Below are positions 13,203-14,580 of a stretch of 14,580 nucleotides of DNA, piece by piece. The notes beneath the pieces were generated by a model. The model worked only from the letters and a program-made list of their open reading frames with translations, did not search any database and was not told the origin of the DNA. The stretch covers positions 1-14,580 of the forward strand of contig DATJNI010000003.1 of assembly GCA_035508275.1 (NCBI GenBank). Direction: 5' to 3'. How positions within the stretch are numbered: the first letter of the stretch is position 1; every line of letters starts with the position of its first letter. Position numbers and translations under genes: made by a program. Source of the stretch: DATJNI01 sp035508275. GTDB lineage: Bacteria > Patescibacteriota > Saccharimonadia > Saccharimonadales > UBA4665.

Positions 13203-13236
13203 TGGCGAACCTGACGGAAGCGGTGTAGAACTATTT
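13203..13236 (-). repeat. Cassette-end element, copy 5 (downstream of the first accessory gene)
   Basis: 34 bp; plus-strand ends TGGC and GAACTATTT, with a more diverged left half (TGGCGAACCTGAC). An inverted repeat AGAACTA/TAGTTCT spans its gene-proximal end and the bases after the stop. It lies 16 nt downstream of the stop of the 162-residue gene. Confidence 0.6.
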
Positions 13237-13252
13237 CCTGTGCAGCTAGTTC

Positions 13253-13741
13253 TTACGTTGTAGCAAAACTTGCTGAAATCTCATCAAGAATAGTTGCTAT
13301 CTGACCTAGCTCTCTGTCATTAGTAAAAAGCAGTCTAGGAGGTCTAATAGGGCCATTGTCAGGACAAGTGCAATCGGCAATGATCGCTACGTCAGGATGT
13401 CTTGTATCATTAGATAGTGAGCGTCCAATTACATAAACGCGACTTTCTCTGTCGCTACCACTGCCCTTGAGGGTCAATACTCCACTCTCAAGCCACCTAG
13501 GAAAGCCAAAATTACCTTCTCGAAATAGTTCTGGTTCCTGCCGCCATATTATCTCTGCTGTTCGGCCAGAGCTTAATTGAAACTCACGCTTCAATTCATT
13601 TGGGGTTTGAGCTTTGGATATCTGAGGTAATGTCTCGGCTTGCCACCGCTCAAACATCAGAGAACCTACTTGCTCAAAATCAGACAAGACTTGATGCCTG
13701 TTTTCAAGCCTTTCCCGAGTCGGGGCAAATTCTTTTGACAT
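13253..13741 (-). CDS. Hypothetical soluble protein
   Basis: 162 residues from ATG 13741; no family recognised. An in-frame TTG at 13777 would add 12 residues, but it overlaps the -35 of a near-perfect promoter whose start point falls at the ATG, so the shorter form is preferred. No signal peptide or membrane segment. The N-terminal half is helical and charged (EFAPTRERLENRHQVLSDF), then strand-rich (RTAEIIWRQEPELF, VYVIGRSLS, DVAIIADCTCPDNG). The CTC pair at about 125-127 is the only notable cysteine cluster. It is the first gene after tRNA-Asp and forms a unit closed by element copy 5. Confidence 0.75.
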   Translation of the reverse strand: MSKEFAPTRERLENRHQVLSDFEQVGSLMFERWQAETLPQISKAQTPNELKREFQLSSGRTAEIIWRQEPELFREGNFGFPRWLESGVLTLKGSGSDRESRVYVIGRSLSNDTRHPDVAIIADCTCPDNGPIRPPRLLFTNDRELGQIATILDEISASFATT

Positions 13742-13748
13742 AAGACAG

Positions 13749-13777
13749 ACTATAATACTAATGGTATGATTTGTCAA
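13749..13777 (-). promoter_or_regulatory. Near-consensus promoter giving a leaderless mRNA
   Basis: TTGACA (13777-13772), exactly 17 nt spacer, TATAGT (13754-13749), then seven bases (CTGTCTT) and the ATG at 13741. The -35 is perfect and the -10 matches 5/6. The start point is expected at or one base from the ATG. The -35 begins three bases after the CCA of tRNA-Asp. Confidence 0.85.
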
Positions 13778-13779
13778 TG

Positions 13780-13856
13780 TGGCGGGCCCGACCGGATTTG
13801 AACCGGCGATCTCCTCCGTGACAGGGAGGCGTGATAGGCCTCTTCACTACGAGCCC
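13780..13856 (-). tRNA. tRNA-Asp(GTC)
   Basis: Acceptor GGGCTCG/CGGGCCC, anticodon stem CCTCC/GGAGG with loop CTGTCAC (anticodon GUC), T-arm GCCGG-TTCAAAT-CCGGT, discriminator G and encoded CCA. It follows the foldase gene by 50 nt; TTGCTA-N17-TAACAT in that gap is a possible promoter. Its 3' end borders the accessory block and resembles the ends of the repeated elements there. Confidence 0.95.
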
Positions 13857-13906
13857 AGGCATATAACAGGGGTAATGTTAGCAGTTTAATGCCTAAATAG
13901 CAACAG

Positions 13907-14580
13907 TTAGTTGTTTACGCTTATATACAGCTTGGTTGGATGCTCCGCTAGCAGCGGTGCAGTATACACACTTATATCCTTAAAGTTAAACTGTATGTGT
14001 GCCGCATGTAGACTATCCCCGCTCTTGTTTAATACCGTTAGTATTTCCAGTGTGTAGCCCGTGTTAATTATGGGGGAGATTTGGTTAGGCTGAAGAGCAA
14101 ATAACTCTTGGGTGATTATTGGCGATATCTGCTGATCATCCAAAGTAATGGCATTAGGGTATTGTCCCCCGTTAGTCTTTGTTGAAGCATCGTCAGATAT
14201 TTCCCCTGCTAAGGCGCCAAAATTAGCCCCTTTCTGAAGTTGTTCAAGAGCGTTCTGTGCGTCTTGGTGAGTAGCAGTATCTAACTTGGAAACAACGGCC
14301 TGTTGAAGCATTTGCTGTTTTAGTTCCCTCTTAAAGTCAGATATATCCCAGCCCCAGTATTGACTCAGTACTTCTTTAAACACCTGCTGACTACTACCTA
14401 ATCTGTTTTCGCTTTCTACTACATTGAGCTCGTTATTAACCTGCGAATCAGACACGCTGACATTGTACTGACTTGCTAGTTTGTTAACTAATTCATTATT
14501 AATCGCCTCATTCATGGCTTGCTTTTTAATACTTGCTAGCTGATCTTTTCCGGCTTTTGTTGAGAAGTTAGCTTGTTGTT
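13907..14580 (-). CDS. SurA/PrsA-like peptidyl-prolyl isomerase (5' end outside window)
   Basis: Extracytoplasmic folding factor. The reading frame stays open to the right edge, so the N-terminus (signal or membrane anchor) is missing; about 223 residues are visible. A helical SurA_N-like chaperone part comes first (KKQAMNEAINNELVNKLA, then WGWDISDFKRELKQQMLQ). A parvulin-like domain follows: ALEQLQKGANFGALAGEIS, then NGGQYPN and ELFALQPNQISPIINTGYTLEILTV. The usual opening strand (A-x-HILV) is not in its place; a similar stretch, LHAAHIQFNF, sits at the C-terminal end instead. An internal ATG at 14515 is not the start, since homologous sequence continues upstream. Confidence 0.85.
   Translation of the reverse strand, partial: QQANFSTKAGKDQLASIKKQAMNEAINNELVNKLASQYNVSVSDSQVNNELNVVESENRLGSSQQVFKEVLSQYWGWDISDFKRELKQQMLQQAVVSKLDTATHQDAQNALEQLQKGANFGALAGEISDDASTKTNGGQYPNAITLDDQQISPIITQELFALQPNQISPIINTGYTLEILTVLNKSGDSLHAAHIQFNFKDISVYTAPLLAEHPTKLYISVNN

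Noticed and set aside
10833..13252. Classical integron attC sites between the accessory genes
   Set aside because: I looked for GTTRRRY/RYYYAAC core pairs in the four intergenic regions and found none that fit; the shared element is of a different kind.
13742..13777. TTG at 13777 as the start of the hypothetical protein
   Set aside because: The TTG is part of a perfect -35 (TTGACA); the promoter would start transcription at the ATG at 13741.
1..14580. CRISPR arrays, insertion sequences, rRNA genes, toxin-antitoxin pairs
   Set aside because: No regularly spaced direct repeats, transposase, rRNA segments or recognisable TA pair were found on either strand.

Overview
The window looks like chromosome from a small-genome, Gram-positive-like bacterium, most probably a member of the Patescibacteria/CPR and plausibly a Saccharibacteria (TM7) relative. 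This placement rests on the mix of gene families and general character, not on a marker phylogeny. UGA acts as a normal stop (the LCP gene ends in TGA), which argues against the CPR lineages that recode UGA as glycine. All four tRNAs encode their CCA ends. Nearly everything is on the minus strand; only tRNA-Val, a candidate small RNA and nrdR are on the plus strand.

Layout. (1) 1-2900: a minus-strand operon thrS - ATL (alkyltransferase-like) - miaA (cut by the window edge). A leader before thrS has the hallmarks of a T-box riboswitch: a T-box bulge (UGGAACC) between two perfect helices, a competing terminator and a consensus -10. (2) 2900-3540: no protein genes. It holds a strong minus-strand terminator ending a possible ~108-nt RNA, tRNA-Val(GAC) with an unusual C33, and a possible ~175-nt plus-strand RNA ending in a strong terminator. 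(3) 3544-5956: nrdR, preceded by a palindrome close to the NrdR-box core, overlaps tail-to-tail with a membrane GT2 glycosyltransferase, which follows a small membrane protein. (4) 6014-10832: tRNA-Gly(CCC), tRNA-Thr(CGU), an LCP cell-wall ligase, a two-TM protein, an NRAMP-related transporter, a small membrane protein and an EamA/DMT-type transporter. (5) 10833-13780: an accessory block of short genes (Nudix, unknown, alpha/beta hydrolase, PII-like domain, unknown) directly downstream of tRNA-Asp. (6) 13907-14580: the 3' part of a secreted parvulin/SurA-like foldase.

The most unusual region is block 5. Four copies of a 34-35 bp element (ends TGGC and GAAYTATTT, variable middle) sit at the 3' end of successive genes and divide the block into units of about 0.5-1.2 kb. 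The inner end of the element resembles the 3' end of the adjacent tRNA-Asp. Several units carry their own promoter with the -10 box only 6-7 nt before the ATG, which implies leaderless mRNAs. Together this suggests a cassette-like array of self-contained transcription units built up by repeated insertion at a tRNA 3' end. No recombinase is in view, so the mechanism is open.

The second main point is the thrS T-box. Its variable bulge base (A) is the one predicted to pair with U73, and the tRNA-Thr in this same window has U73.
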